A stretch of DNA of 64,000 nt from Oxyruncus cristatus (taxonomy: Eukaryota; Chordata; Aves; Passeriformes; Cotingidae): the NCBI GenBank assembly GCA_013399855.1, contig VXAY01006823.1, positions 738,100 through 802,099 of the forward strand, written 5' to 3'. Made by a program: the position numbers and the translations under genes. The stretch's first letter is position 1, and every line of letters begins with the position of its first letter. The notes beneath the pieces are model-generated. The model did not search any database. It was not told where the DNA came from and saw nothing but the letters and a program-made list of their open reading frames with translations. This document shows positions 12,439 to 26,170 of this stretch, in pieces.

Positions 12439-15399
12439 ATCATGAAAACTATGGTCCTCCTTAATTCAACAGCATTGCAACTTCCCATCTACTTTTCATT
12501 CAGTCACTTGTATTGTGTACTCATTCAGGTGTGTCCTCTGCAGACAACATTTAGCTATGATTGCTGAATTAATCATTTACAGGTCTCCAAGTTAGGCTTT
12601 GAAGAAAGAGTTGCTTGTATCTCAAAGGTCAACACAAGACAAGGTTACAAATCTAAGGATAAAGCTCTGACGCTGTTACTACCCGACCTAGTGTGTCTAA
12701 ACCAGACTATTCTCCCAATAATTAGGTATTAGTAGACCAAAATTCACTTTTGTTTTACTGGGTGGGATAATTCTTCAAACAGCAAACAGAAAAGTTTGTC
12801 TGAGCTTGGTAATAAAATGAAGATCTAAAGACTAGGCTGTTGCATCCAAAGCTACCAGTCTACTAGATGAAGCTGAGAGCCAGGCACAATGCTGCAGTTC
12901 TTACAAATAGAAATGGAAAATCAGATCCAGGCCATTTAGTGTGAAAAGTGATCCATACCTTTCTTTTCTCACAGATGAAAAGTCAGAAAGATTGGATCAA
13001 TAGGGAAAGACAGTGCTTCTTAGAGTGAAACAAAAGTAATCACAGCCCAGGAACAGAGCAGCTCTATGTCACCATGATTCATCTTGGAGAATATCTGATC
13101 AGTGACTGGCATTATTCAAATGACTGAGTTGCAATGAATTTTGCAAATACAGGAAATAGGTTTTGTAGCTGCAAGTGCTGATTAATTTAGCTCTTTCAAA
13201 CTGATTTAATGCAGTATCACTGGGCAAATCAGAATCCCTAGAAACCACCAAGAAAGAGCTGGGGATGAAGAACAAGCAGTCTGGATCTCTACACAAGTCT
13301 GCAGGACTATACTGTCACTGTGCGCCACCTCTTCTCTAAACCAGAAGTCCGATTTTAGTTAGTCTCAGGACAAGCCCCAAGCATTTCAGGCTTTCCAAAA
13401 TGCCTGTTCTCCTTTCCTGAAGCCATGCAGCAGTCCATACTCATCTCCAGTTCAGGAAAAACAGAACCAATAAAAAACAGTCCCAGTGTTACTGTGTCTT
13501 TTGTTACTTCCTTCTGACAATGATGACTGGAAAATGACACGTGAAACTTTAGCCTATAGTTATAATCTAGCTTTGCTGTCCAGACAGAGAAAGTGCACAG
13601 GGAGGAAGTTTGTGCTGTCCCCCAGATGAATTTTGGCTAAAAAAGTGGCTAAACGTAAAACCCACCAAACACCTTGTGCAGCATATTTCATCTGTCTGTT
13701 AGTACTTGGGCTGCACAGCCAGTCCTCAGCAGCTATTCTTTCTTTACAGACATTTCCAAAAAAAGTCCTGAAGCATTCATCACCACATAATATCAATTGA
13801 GTTTTTAATGTGATTTTAGAATTCTACTCCTATCTTTCTTCAAGGAGTTTATGATGTTGTCTGTTACACAGCACTAGAAATCAGCATTGTTTGAATAAGG
13901 CAAGCTGCACGTATCCAAATAGTTTTTCAACATCCTTGGAAACGAGTAACTTTGATAAGGTCTTTAGAAAATATTCAAATGTGACCTATTTTTGGCTCAT
14001 GTAACATTCTGTTCACAGCTTGATTTTATCTTTAAACATCTTATGTACTGCTAACTGAATGCCTTGAAACTGTTCATTGAAACCCATTCATTGAAGCCCA
14101 TCTGAAAAGATAACCATTATTTATCCTTTCTACTAACCTCTGCAGTTCTTCATAACCCTTCTCATCAACTGATTATATTTCAGCAAAGTAGCATTTTCTC
14201 TTTCTTGAAAAAAATATCCTGTAAGAACCAGACAACTCCATTAGGTGACCTACATGTGTTAGAGATAAACGTAGATGGAAGCCACCATTCAAATAAATGT
14301 AAACCATATACTTTCAGCTGTGAATGATAAGTGAACTTTTATCTTGGATTTGAAGACTGATACAGATGATAGCTGGCTACCTTCTTACTAATTCAAAGAT
14401 GTATTTCACAATGCATGCAAATCAAAACCTATTTCCATTTTGTGTAAAATCTTTACCACTTTTTACATTTTAATATATAATTCCAGCTCCAATAACTTTT
14501 TATATAGGCTTTACCATTGGTAGAACACAGAAATTTCAAGAAGTCTATTACAAATTTAAGCAAAATTAAGATGGCCATCATGATACTTTTAGCACCACCA
14601 TCTCCTTCTTCTTTACCTTTTTCCACAAATATGCATGCACTCACAGAAATAAATGGATGATAAGAAATAGGGTTCCTCACTCAAATCTTACAGAAAGGCA
14701 CTTATGGCTCTCACAAACAGTGTTATTCTACTCTTGGTTTGCTTCTCCTGTAATCCATGCAGTGTCAATGAAGAGGACAGCATGGTCAAAACTTATTTGC
14801 TTTGTTCCTTGTCAGCTCCTAAAGCCTGTCTCTACAGGCCATTGTCCATCCTTTCTTTCTCTCAGATAAATTCCATACTGTTCCAGAAGGTCAGTTCCAC
14901 TACTCACAAGATTTGCCATTTTACTTTAAATATTCAATTATTTATGCTGGAATCGCTTTAAACTGTCATTCAGGGAGCACAACAGTGCATGCATTTAATT
15001 TTCTGAATCACAGCCTACTGGTATAGCTTGAAGGAGGAATAACCAATGCTTTATAACCAATCCACTGTGTAAACAGAAGTTAGCAAGCAGTTGTAAATAC
15101 CCTATATATACCCTATGTAAAGATGTATATATGAGGTCATCATCCTGCAAAACACAAGGAAACACAAACAGTATGAGAGAGAGGTAATTTATTATCTTCA
15201 ACTCCTTAGCAGTTAATCTATGCTTACTGCCACAATCTCCCTTGATAGTCATTGAAAAAAACATACACAAATGGCCACCATTATCATATTGCTTAGACAC
15301 GTGTTCTACAATGATGTGGCATATTGAGCTTGTATCCCTGTCTTCTGGACCTTTGACTTAGCTGACGGATCCTACTTTTAGTTAGCACACTGTATATGA
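12439..15399. other. Non-coding sequence, no gene seen
   Basis: Unique AT-rich sequence between two CR1 copies. Apart from a 14-bp tandem duplication, annotated separately, I see no repeat family, no credible exon and no RNA gene. Confidence 0.55.
14073..14100. repeat. 14-bp tandem duplication (2 copies)
   Basis: TTCATTGAAACCCA is followed directly by TTCATTGAAGCCCA, which differs at one position. This is a small replication-slippage duplication. Confidence 0.85.
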
Positions 15400-15675
15400 A
15401 GAAGCTGAAGACAGATCCCTCTCAGTGGTGCCCATTGAAAAGATGAGAGGCAACGGCATAACCTGAAACACATGAAATTCTTTCTGAATGTAAGAAAACA
15501 CATTTTTAATGTTGCATGTTCAAACACTGTCAAAGAGACATCGTGAAATCTACATTCTTGGGTGTATACAAAACCTGGGCACCCTATTCTAGATGAACTT
15601 GCTTGAGCAGGGAGGTGGCCTAGGTGATCTAAAAAGATCCCTTGTGACATAAACGGTTCTGTGAAATTCTGTGAA
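15400..15675 (+). mobile_element. CR1 LINE 3' end
   Basis: Ordered CR1 blocks are visible: 'ctcagtggtgcccattga', 'agaggcaacggcata', 'cctgaaacacatgaaattc', 'tctgaatgtaagaaaacac', 'gggcaccctattctagatga', 'cttgcttgagcagggaggt', 'taggtgatct', and a tail of two TTCTGTGA-like units. This covers most of the region usually kept in 5'-truncated CR1 copies. It has diverged clearly from consensus (for example 'ggtggcctaggtgat' where 'gttggactagatgat' is usual), so it is not a recent insertion. No target-site duplication is expected for CR1 and none was seen. Confidence 0.9.
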
Positions 15676-18600
15676 ACATCGAAAAGCTTTATTAAATAGT
15701 AGTTGCATTTCACTTTGAAATCAGTTCTGTGTTACAAGCGTGACATATAGATAATTAAGACTATGTGAGAATGAATTTTCTGCTAGATGTATGAATAACG
15801 AGAAACTCCAGAAGAAATGTGCCTCAACAATGTAAGTAGTTTGATAACTAACAATTACTGACTAAGGCAATACGGAAAGAGGACTAAACTCTTTCAAGAC
15901 CCACATGAAGTGGGCTTGAAAGTAGACTGGAAACAGTAGTAAACTCCTCTCAGGTTTGAAAATAAAGCTATCAAAATCTAACACAATGGCAAAGTACAAT
16001 GATAATGCTGTCAATTTGATATATTCATCTTTCTTTTCCCCTTTATAAAGAAGAAAAATAAATTATGTAACAGACAAACTGATAAAACAACAATTTCTGA
16101 CATTTTTACCATTCTTAGAGCATTAAGAAAGAACAAAACCTGATGAGCATGAATGTAGGACTATTTCCCTTCATTCTGCTGACACTTTGAGTTTTTCATT
16201 GTAGTCACGAGTAACCTCTTTTTGCACTGTATGGCCATATTTGAAAAGTTTTTGAATGAAACATGACAATACTCTCAACTTACCTCTACTCAGTTATTTT
16301 TATTTTTTTTTTTTTTGTGACTACATTTCCCAACTTATTTCTTCTACTAAATAAAATGCCCGAGTCACGGAAGGAATATTGGGATGTATCCATCCATGAT
16401 TTCTGATATATAGTCGCTGTAGCAAATCTAGTCACTAATTTCAGATACACTGAGGTTCAACCTGTTCACTTTGACATCATCTCAAACTTCAAAATACACT
16501 CTTTTACAAGTGGACTGAATAATTAAAAAAATCTTTGATGGTAGCATGGATTTTGTCTATGGATTAAACATATGTATGGTTTAGCCATTAGGAATTGTTT
16601 ATCTGTTCCCCTGCAAATGTCTACTGATGAATCTAATTTAATAATTACAAGGACACTCACAGGGCAATAATCATATATATCTGAGGCAAAGATTCCCACA
16701 GTCAAAGTGAGAGAGGTAAAATCAGCACAGAATCAATGAAGAAAAACAAGAAAAACAAAGAAACAACTCCCTTAACATAGCCACTAACTACAAAAGAGGA
16801 AAAGAGGTGGAACAAGTTAACCAGCTAAATGAGCATAGAAAATAACCCTGCAAAAACTGGTATCAAAGCCTCTGTTGTTTCCCATACCACAGACTGATTA
16901 TCTCAGAAACATGGGCCATTTGGGGCCAATGGAGTTCACTGGGGGATTTCTTGAAGTCCCTTTTTGCCCTGTGGTTCTTCAATTTAAACCTAAATAAAAA
17001 TATAGCATCAGGCAATATTGAAGAGGCCTGAAGTCCTCCGCTGTTAAAGGAAGATGCTGAACAAGGAATAACAGGAGAGTAACTTTATGAGTATGTCATT
17101 CCAATGTAATTATGATGTGGCTTACAGTTCCCTTTCTCCCAACCTGCAGTTCTGCAACATGTTTTAACAAACACAAAATCTTTATTTTATTTACAGTATG
17201 AGATTCTTAATAGGCAGTGTCCCTCTGAAACTACAAGTGGCTTCAGTTTGGTACTAAGCCTGATTCTTCTGATTGTGCAAACATGATAATTTTTCTATTT
17301 TTCATGGTCAAATCCTTTGAGAAGCCCAAATATAACCAAACTGAAAATGCCTGTTTTGTCTGCTAGCTAATTAGAGATAGGAAAGTCTTAATGAACACAA
17401 CACAGGAAAATTAGTTGTTATGAATTATCATTTATTTCTTAATTATGATTTACACCAATAGGAAGACACTTTCCATCGTATTAAGACCCATTCTTATGCT
17501 TGGATATGTATTAAAGAATGATGGACCCAAGTGTAATAGCATTAAATGGCTTCTCTCCACTGCTTTCTCAGAGGTCATTTTGGCCATCTTTTCTCAGCTT
17601 TTCATATTTACTAGTGATGCATTTCATCTGACCCTCTGAGTGAAGCTGAGCAATTATTTCTGAACATTTTGTAATTCTAATGTGTCCTTTTTGGCTTATT
17701 ATTTTCCATATTCCTGAAAAAAAAATTAAGTATTTCAAGTGGAATGGAACATCCATGCAACACAAAGTGACATTTCTGGGTGTTTTGCTTTGTCAAGTAA
17801 AACTTAACTTTTTAATTCCCTTTGATCTGTTCTACTTTTATTTTTATTTACAAATTCTACTGCTGAACCAATAAAATCAATTACTCATGTTGGCCTAGTT
17901 TCATCTACAAAGATTTTGCTGTCTCCTTCTATCAAAGAAGGGGTTCCCAAAGCACTGGAGCACTATCACTGTAATCAAAATCTCAGAGATCATCAACTTT
18001 TAGCCTTATGGTTGGCAATATTGCAAAGCTGATATGATTTTGTAGTCAGCTACAGTCTCAGGAGGGCACAGTTTCAGAATAATCACTTCAAAGGCAGATA
18101 GCACCTTTTCTTAAAGCACATGACACACCTACCCACTATTTTAGTAGGAAAAACAGGAGCTTTGTGGCTATTGAATATTCTGGGCCAGATTCAAACACAG
18201 GGTAAATGAGAACAGTTTAATTTGATACAAAATAGAGATGTTTTGGAGCATTTTGGCCTGATGTAAATGGGTGAAGTTATGCTGAGTGTAAAAGGCTTGA
18301 AATTACCTTTAACTTTTATGGGATAATCCAAATCTGGTTTTAATTTAGGAATTCTATATCTCTCTATTTTAAAGATGAGATATTCAAGCCTACTTCACCT
18401 GGAGATTTACTATATAGGAGGACCCCCTCTCTGGCTGATGGCTTATACCACCACAGCCAAGGTGTAATAAGGCCAGTATTTTGCCCAGCCATCAAAACTT
18501 ACTCAGATGCTGCTTAACCATACCAGAGGATATACAATGTATTTTGCTACCCAACATCCACCTAACTGTCACATGCCTGGGACAAGTCACTGCAAATAGT

Positions 18601-21600
18601 CAGGTCAGAAAAGGACAAGTCCAATTGCATTGCAGGATAGAGTTGCACCGACAGACAAAAGCCCTAGGTGCAGAAGGTATTTGAGGCTCTTTAATCTAAT
18701 GGACAACAGATGTGCCTTAGTGAGGACAGGATTAATCTTCAAACATCTCATACCCCCTGCTATAAGACACAATGGGAACTGTTCATACAAGGAGAAGAGT
18801 GCCTGCCTCAAGCTGAATTTTCCAGGAATGGGATGGGATCTTTCTTCTGGCTGGGTAGAGAAGAGGGCATTGTAACTGCTTTTGAAGTGATGAATGGTGC
18901 ATCTAACCAGATGGAGAAGGCCACCTGCATGCCATACGCTGGGAGACGTGAAAGTACTTGGGAAGTAGTTAATATGTCCCTGAATTGACAGGGGCAGATT
19001 TTGTAGCCTTTTGGCAAATGGTGCCTTCAAACATCAGATTTGCATTTACCCTCAAACCAGGACAAGAGCAATTCCAGCTTAGGTGTGCATGTTTGTGTGT
19101 ATGTGTGCACACGTAGACATTGCATTTTAAACACCCTCTTGTTGACCCCTTCCAGAAGTGAAGCAGGAGTTTCTTCATTGTGCAGCTTGCGCCGTGTGCC
19201 AGTGCGACAGCATGAATTGAAGACAGTATTCCAAGTAGCCTAATACATTCTTACTGTTGTAGTTAACTTTCAGTACAAAGCAGAAGGAAAACAAAGGGCT
19301 AAAGAAAGGAAAATGCAGAAAGATCTACAGTCCAGGGAACCTGAAAGGGATTAACTTGGTCTCCCAGGCATGATTCGTTATGCTGATCTGAGAATAAGAC
19401 AACGTGGGGCTGTGGTAGCTGCTGACCTGCTAAGCCCCTTGGAAATCTGAATTGTCAAATATCACATCCCTTCCTGAATGACTCTCTCCATCTGTGTTTG
19501 CTAGTGTCCACATTGACAGCTGCCTGCCATCTTGGCAAGAAAGTCATTGCAATTTGAGAATCTGCAGTGGATGTCTATTGCAAGCATACACAAAAGCCCA
19601 CAGCCTTCAGGCTAACAAAGCCTGTTAGCTAGACACTTCAGTAAATAAAGAAGTCCACACATCTCAGTACATAAACTAATTCCAAAATCATTAGGAGTGC
19701 TTGAACCCATTAACATAGTGATGGCTGAAGAGGCATTTACTCAGATAAGGTAGTGTTAAGAGGTGGAGGCTTCTGTGTGTTTTAACTCCCAGTTAGAGGA
19801 TTCAGATCTGGAAGGTATGCGTTCCTTTAAAACACTTTTTAAAAAAAGGACATACAACAATGTAGCTCACTCATGATCTACGGACAGCTGATACTCAATA
19901 GGGTTAATAGTTAGCTTCCATTTTAGTAACGTTATCAAAACACAGAGGATATATTGCTATGAATGCATATCACTGAATACAGCATGAGAACAATATAATC
20001 ATAGAAGAGATAAAGAATAAATCAGTGAACAAGAAAAGAATAAAGAATAGATAATTCCACCCACTGTTAGTCATCCATTTGAGTAAGAATTGAGCTGCCA
20101 GTGAGGAGCACAACAGCTAGTAACACTGCTAAATTCATACAGGTCCTTCAGAAGGACAGAAAAATATTAATATAATTTATAACGTGCTGCTTAATTGAAT
20201 CAAACTACAAATCCCTGCCCATTTCTGATTAGCCCATCCACTCTTTAATCAGAAATAAGGATAAAGGTTTGATATTTTGAATTTTAAATAATTTAATCCA
20301 AGGTTTTATATGGAAATTATTTACTGTTTACTGACTATTTACCATGTATTTTCTTTTGTGTTTCTTTAGCTTTGCATGCTTACAGATTCATACATTAAGC
20401 CTGAGTTTTCCGATGGGATTTTAAAGATGTGAAAATACCTTATAAACCAAAAAAAAAAAAAAAAATCATAGTTTCATTTTGCCTTCAGGTTCATGCATTG
20501 AAACCAACTAAAGCCTCAGGGTAGAGAAATTTAGGTCGCATTTGTGAAAAACAGATCTGCTGCCACAGTTACTAGTTACTCCTGCTTGCATAACTGATAT
20601 TTTCAAGAAACCAAAGTAGTCCATTTCTTAAAGAGTATGTTTTCAAGAGATACAACCAAAAAAACTTAAAAAAAGAAAATTTGAGCTCTAATAAGCAGAT
20701 TATCCCATGAGGCTGCATTACAAACCAGCAAAGATGTTCAGGCAAGATGCTGGCAGCGTTATTCGCTGGCCCTCTCACCCTTAACTGCTCTGTGAAATGA
20801 AACATTGGACTTGCTCTGTCCCACATGACTGAACAGCAACCAGGTGACTTCTCCTGGAGGAACTGAGGACTGTGGAAGTAGGAGAGAAAGAACAAGTCAG
20901 TGAGCAAAATGTTTGCAGCTATGGCCAGCTTTGGCACTACAGTGGCTTAGGGAAGCTGCTTACTCCCTCTCACTCTGGACTACAGCTCAGGAGAGTGGCA
21001 GTTCCATCTCTTAGGGAAACAAAAACCCACACAAACCGAACAAGTTCATTCACATCACAAAGGCTGGATTCAAACTACGATCTTTACTGAGGGAGATTTC
21101 TGTAAAACCTACCAGTGAGTAAAACTTCACCCTCCCTCATCTTCTGAGACCCTTCTCCATTGGTGGGAATAAGGTTTTTTGGCACAGTCAGAAAAAAGAG
21201 TAAGCTGCTGGTTTGAGAAGGATCATAATCTGGGAGGGTCAGTGCTGAGTCATCAGAAACATCAGTTTCTGGCAGCTTTTTGTGCAGCTTCCTGGGTCAG
21301 GAGAAAGTGAATTTCGCACATTACAAATGTTGCATGGTAGGTTAGAATCATACAGCTGCAGTAGTCGGCTTTTATGGGCTACCTATTAATAAAAGATACT
21401 GCTCTTGTCATTTTACAACAGGTCAGGAGTTCACCAACTTTCTTCTCTGTCATTAGAACATACCGATTTGTTTATTTATTTGTTTGTTTGAGGGGCTGCA
21501 TAATCCACTCCACATACTCTCTCTACTCATGAAAAACTTTCAGACAATTTGCATAGTTAATTGACAGAATGTCGGCTTAGATAGTTTCTCGTCCTTGAGC

Positions 21601-24600
21601 ACTATTTTGTTTAATATGTTTCCATTCCTACAATTAACTCCCTTAGGCACAAAGCTGAGTAAATTGACTGGCCTTTCACCGTACCTTGAAGGTCAACTAA
21701 TTCAGGGTCTGTCAAAGCCACTGGGTGATGTGGATGCTAAAGCCAAGGACCCTGTACCAGTATAGCTTTGCTTTCTGCCCTCAGACATTCTTTATGTCTC
21801 CATAAAAAGCCAAGTCTCAGGAGCTAGGCACAGAGAGGTTAATCCTTATTACTAGTGACACTGGAAAAAGCTTATGACAGATGCACAGTGGGTCCCCTTT
21901 GGAAGACTGTGCATAACTGAGAGCATGGGAAGGATGTTTTGCACAGAACTGCCAGGAGGCTTAGAAACTGTATTAGAAAAAGACTGGGTTTTTTCACTGC
22001 ATAGTTCATTTAATGAACCTCTGTGCCTCAGGGTAAGGGAATGTACAGTATTTGAGCAGATAATCTATGTGACGTAGCAAATTAACCTCTGAAAAGAACC
22101 TCTATAGTTATGCAAAGCTGTATCTTGCTTTCTTTTGAATAACTAAGCCCCACATCCAGAAGAAAACCCAAGTTCTTACTGTAAAATAGATGGCTCGTGC
22201 TCTGCTATTACACTTGGTAGAAAAAACAGCATTAGGAAGAAAAATAGTCTTTCCATCTTAGTGGGACACCATTGTGTAAGTAGCATGAACAAATGGCAAG
22301 GGTTCCTCTTCAACCATCCTGTTTTCAAAAGGAAAATTTTTGTGGAACAAATTCCCCTTTTAGCATAGATTGATGTTACTGGTAGGATGGGTATAAAAGC
22401 ACACAGTAGCTGGATTGCATAGAATCCTAGTTAGCAAGAGTCACTAAGTTGCAGGTTTGTCCTGCAATCTCACTGAAGCACTTCCAGTGATTTTTAACTG
22501 TCCCACTGGGGCTGTACTGATGCCCTGAAGATTAGACAGGGCTGCACAATTCCCTACTGTCTGCATAAACTGATGGTAGGCACTGATCCTTTCCTCAACA
22601 GCTGCTCATAGGGTGCCTGGATAGTCTCCTTTCAGACTTTTTGGCCCCAGGACCATTCCCTTTCGCTCCTAATATTGTCCTCTGTTTCACCTGATGCATA
22701 TTCCTGCTTGGCAGAGAACAACATGGGACCCTTCCCATATTAGAGCCACAGTGGTCATGCCATAACCTCTCTAACAAAAACACAATAAATAAAGTTTGTC
22801 CTTTCTCTAAGTGAGTTTCTTCCTTCCAAAAAGCCAAAATAGTTTTGATAGCAAAATACGGTGTCCAAATTTCGTAAACAACCATGCCTCAGTATTTCTA
22901 ACAAAAGTGAATGCTAAATGGACTGGAGTTGGTTCATTACACACGAAGGCTTGCAGGGAAGTAGTTACATTCTTTGTTTGTCAGCTGTTAGGACTACATT
23001 AGGACTTACATCCTAGGTAAGTGGTTTAACAGAGACAGTTTTCTGAGCAGTAAGAAAAGTCTTACTACAGATTTTGGTTCAGGGCAGCACGCCAAAAACA
23101 TGCAAGAAAGAAAAACAATGCTGAAATCCATGTGAAAGTTTAGTGTAAAGTACAGAGCTCTTCTCACTCAGTCCCTTTCTGTGTTATTCAGAGTTTCCAA
23201 ACAGAAAATTTTTATGCTTAGTGAGGAGGTCTCATTTTGGTGCAACTGCGATTAATGTATTCTATTTCCAGAAACATGAGAGTCTTTAGTAATTTCTTTT
23301 TGTTTGATATATTAAAAAATTTGACCATGTAATGGGTTTGTTTATCTTCCAAAAGTATTTCTGTGATAATTTCCTGATGAAGGCACAGATTAAAATGGTA
23401 ATTTAGTACCAAGCTAAGCCAAACAATGCAAAAGAATAAAATAAAGGTAAACTGATTGCACTCTGCATCTTTCTCAACATTCTGCACTTGATTGCTGCAA
23501 AATACCAGTTTCAGAACATGTATCTTCTAGGGGACCATACAGAGGACAGTGCTTACATTGGGAATCAAAATCTCACAAAATGCAGCATGCTTTAGATCTG
23601 TGCTTCAGAGTATTATCTCATACTAAATTAACAAGCTAAGGAGTGGTCTGAGCAGCAGGTCTAAAACATACCAAAAAAAAAATGAAATTACTTCAAGTGA
23701 GGTCAGAAGGAGATATAGGTTTCAGTAATTAACCCCTTAGCTTCCAGTTTTAGGCATATGTTTGTCTTTAGCATGTGAGTAACTCTATAGAATGCAAGTC
23801 TTTGCAGAACAGGCTATAAAAAGTCACACAGCAGTAGTAAATAACAGCTGTGGGGGAGCCGAGGAGTGGGAGAGAAGTTGGACTTTAACCTTGTCACTCC
23901 TTCAAGAATGATTGTTCTCTGTCCTGACCTTGAAGTAGTGTGATTTTTCTGAAGGGAGAAATTCCAAGTTTGTGGAGAAAAAGGAAACATTTCTCTGGCA
24001 GTTTATTTTGTTAATAGCAGCTGTCTGAAACTGCTGGGATACTTGGAATGTCCCAGTAAGTCCCTACAGAGAAGGCGTAAAGGGCAAAGGACAGGTGAGG
24101 TTGTTAGATGTGTATAGCAATGCCATTTCTGATGTGCCTGTCTTCTTCAGCCATTTGCATATTTTCTCTCTCTGATCTCTAATTACACATGGAACCAGAA
24201 CTCCAAAAGCAAACACACCTCTGCTGAGAGCTGGAGTCTATTTTTGGCCAGAAGAAAATGTTGCCTCTCAGTCTTACCTCGAGCATGAATATACACAGGC
24301 AAGTGCAATTATAATGTAGAACATTGGAAGGAAAACTTCTTAATTTGTGCTGTAGCCTAAACAATCACTGAGCAAACACACTAAGGTCTTTTTGGCTTAG
24401 CTGGAATCAACTTAGAGGGCGAGTAATGAATCTAATTGTTACACTAGTTTCCATGTCAGCAGAATAACAGATGTACAGTATAACTAAGAAGGGGAAACTT
24501 GTTTTTTGTTTGTTGAGCAGGTGCTACATTAACTATCACATGGAAGTTTCTCAAGTGCATTTGGAGCCAGTTGAAAGGGAGCCAGAACCACAGCTTCCAT

Positions 24601-25924
24601 TTCATCCTCTGGACATCCAGCTGTGCATCTGCATAAGCCCCCAGAAGCAGCTGAGGCGGTGAAAACAGTGACACCTTGTCATTTCTTTGACCATTTCTAA
24701 TGCCTCACTACAAATATCAAATAAATAAAACTGCCAGGAGCTGCCCTCCCCTCGTTGCATATACTGTGACCCAGCTGCCAGATATGCCTGTTAGAGAGCG
24801 CTAAGCAGATGGAGGACAGCAAATTACCCCGCTCTCCTGCAATTACAGCACTACCCACATCGGGGAATGGACTTGGGTCTACACATGTGCTAAAAGGACT
24901 TTTGAGAATGATCAGTGAGGCTGTATAGGCCTCACAATGATAAGCTCTGTTGTAAAGAAATGATTTGACATGCCAGGCAACTGCAGAGAAACCAGTGCCT
25001 GTTTAATAGCAGTCCATAGAAAATGTAGCCTGAGATTAGGCCAAAGCTGTCATCAACAGGCAGAGAGAAGCTTAGCACTATTACAAGAGCTGAGGTGGCT
25101 ATTAAGTGCACTGAACAACACTTCCATGGCCAAATGACTTGGAAACCTGTCCTGATACGTTGCACAAACTCTTCACCTAAACAGTGCTTCACATATGGGA
25201 AGGCGCAAAATCACAGATTCAAATAAAATATGATTGCAAAACAACTTGGAACCAAAATTCCCAGAAATGTGAAATGTTCAGGGTGTTTTTTTAAGGTACA
25301 GCAGAAGGGAAGATATTACGTGCACAAGACAACAGCATTATTTAGAAGCATGTCCTTGTAGCAGTTAACTGGTTATCAGCAACAGCTCAAAAACAATGGT
25401 AGGTGAGTGTTTTCAAACAAACACAAAGTTAAGTAAACTCAAACATCTGTGTCATTTCACAGGCGTTCAGAAACTGAGCAAGACAACCTGTGTGACTCTG
25501 ATAATAAGGACAACACTGTACACAAATGATAAAATACTGTGCAGTTGTGCAGAGTGCTGTATCCTAAGGATGAAAATCAATAAATTCAATGCATTGTGAA
25601 ATATAAGGAATACTTCTATATTAAAGTCCTATATTGACACTGAAATATATACATCAGAGTTATGCCAGTGACTGAGTATGGTGGGAGATAACAGAAGTAG
25701 ACTTCAGATGTTATGACAGGATGTGATGCAGAAATAAGATATTTGGACTCTGTAACCAATTGATAATTGAAGTAACTAGCTAGTGATGTCACAGGAGAAT
25801 AAAACACTCATATTTTAGTTTTGAATCATTCCCTCTGTTTTGTTCTACCCAACAATTCAGTATATTCAGTATGTTCAGTATTACGTATGATCAGATTTGG
25901 CATGTTCAGGTTCAGCATTCTTGC
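15676..25924. other. Non-coding sequence, no gene seen (about 10 kb)
   Basis: A long unique stretch. It contains T14 (16303-16316), A17 (20449-20465), a short TG-rich run near 19088-19112 and a TTTG/TTTA run near 21470-21490. The longest frame, 141 codons on the minus strand at 18605-19030, has no recognisable domain and overlaps frames on the other strand, so I do not call it a gene. The sequence at 24680-25180 is complex and free of simple repeats, which would fit a conserved non-coding element but does not prove one. A 7-bp stem (TTGCAGG / CCTGCAA, 5-nt loop) lies at 22449-22467. Confidence 0.55.
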
Positions 25925-26170
25925 TACAACACAAGAAAAAAACAATCCCGAAAAAAACCAAACAAGCAATCAACCAAAACAAAACAAAGAAAAAACCCCA
26001 AACCAAATCATAAGAAAAAAACAAACCAACTGCAAAACCCCCCACCAACTTCCAACCCTGTAACTGTAGTAGCTTACTTCCAGGAAGAAAGAAAAAAAAC
26101 CAACCAACCAACCAAACAAACAAAAAACCAAAACCCAAAACAAAACAAAACAAAAAAACCCAACACACTA
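25925..26170. repeat. A/C-rich, G- and T-depleted low-complexity tract
   Basis: The plus strand is almost only A and C here, with runs such as 'accaaccaaccaaccaaac' and 'aaaacaaaacaaaacaaa'. A less biased break falls around 26050-26090. It is an imperfect simple-repeat region built from CCAA, AAAC and AAAAC units rather than one array. The frames that cross it, rich in Lys/Asn/Pro/Gln on plus and Phe/Val/Leu/Gly on minus, are composition artefacts. Confidence 0.9.

Noticed and set aside
13325..13345. Reverse-strand 'agaggtggcgc' as a CTCF site
   Set aside because: The GGCGC half fits but the required CCASY half does not.
18605..19030. 141-codon minus-strand frame, the longest outside simple repeats
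   Set aside because: No recognisable domain, no codon-use signal, overlapping frames on the other strand, and a length expected by chance in 64 kb.
20449..20465. A17 run as a possible retrocopy tail
   Set aside because: No retrotransposon or mRNA-like sequence was recognised upstream and no flanking duplication was seen.
22392..22399. TATAAAAG, a good TATA-box match
   Set aside because: No initiator, CpG island or downstream open frame supports a promoter; AT-rich DNA yields such matches often.
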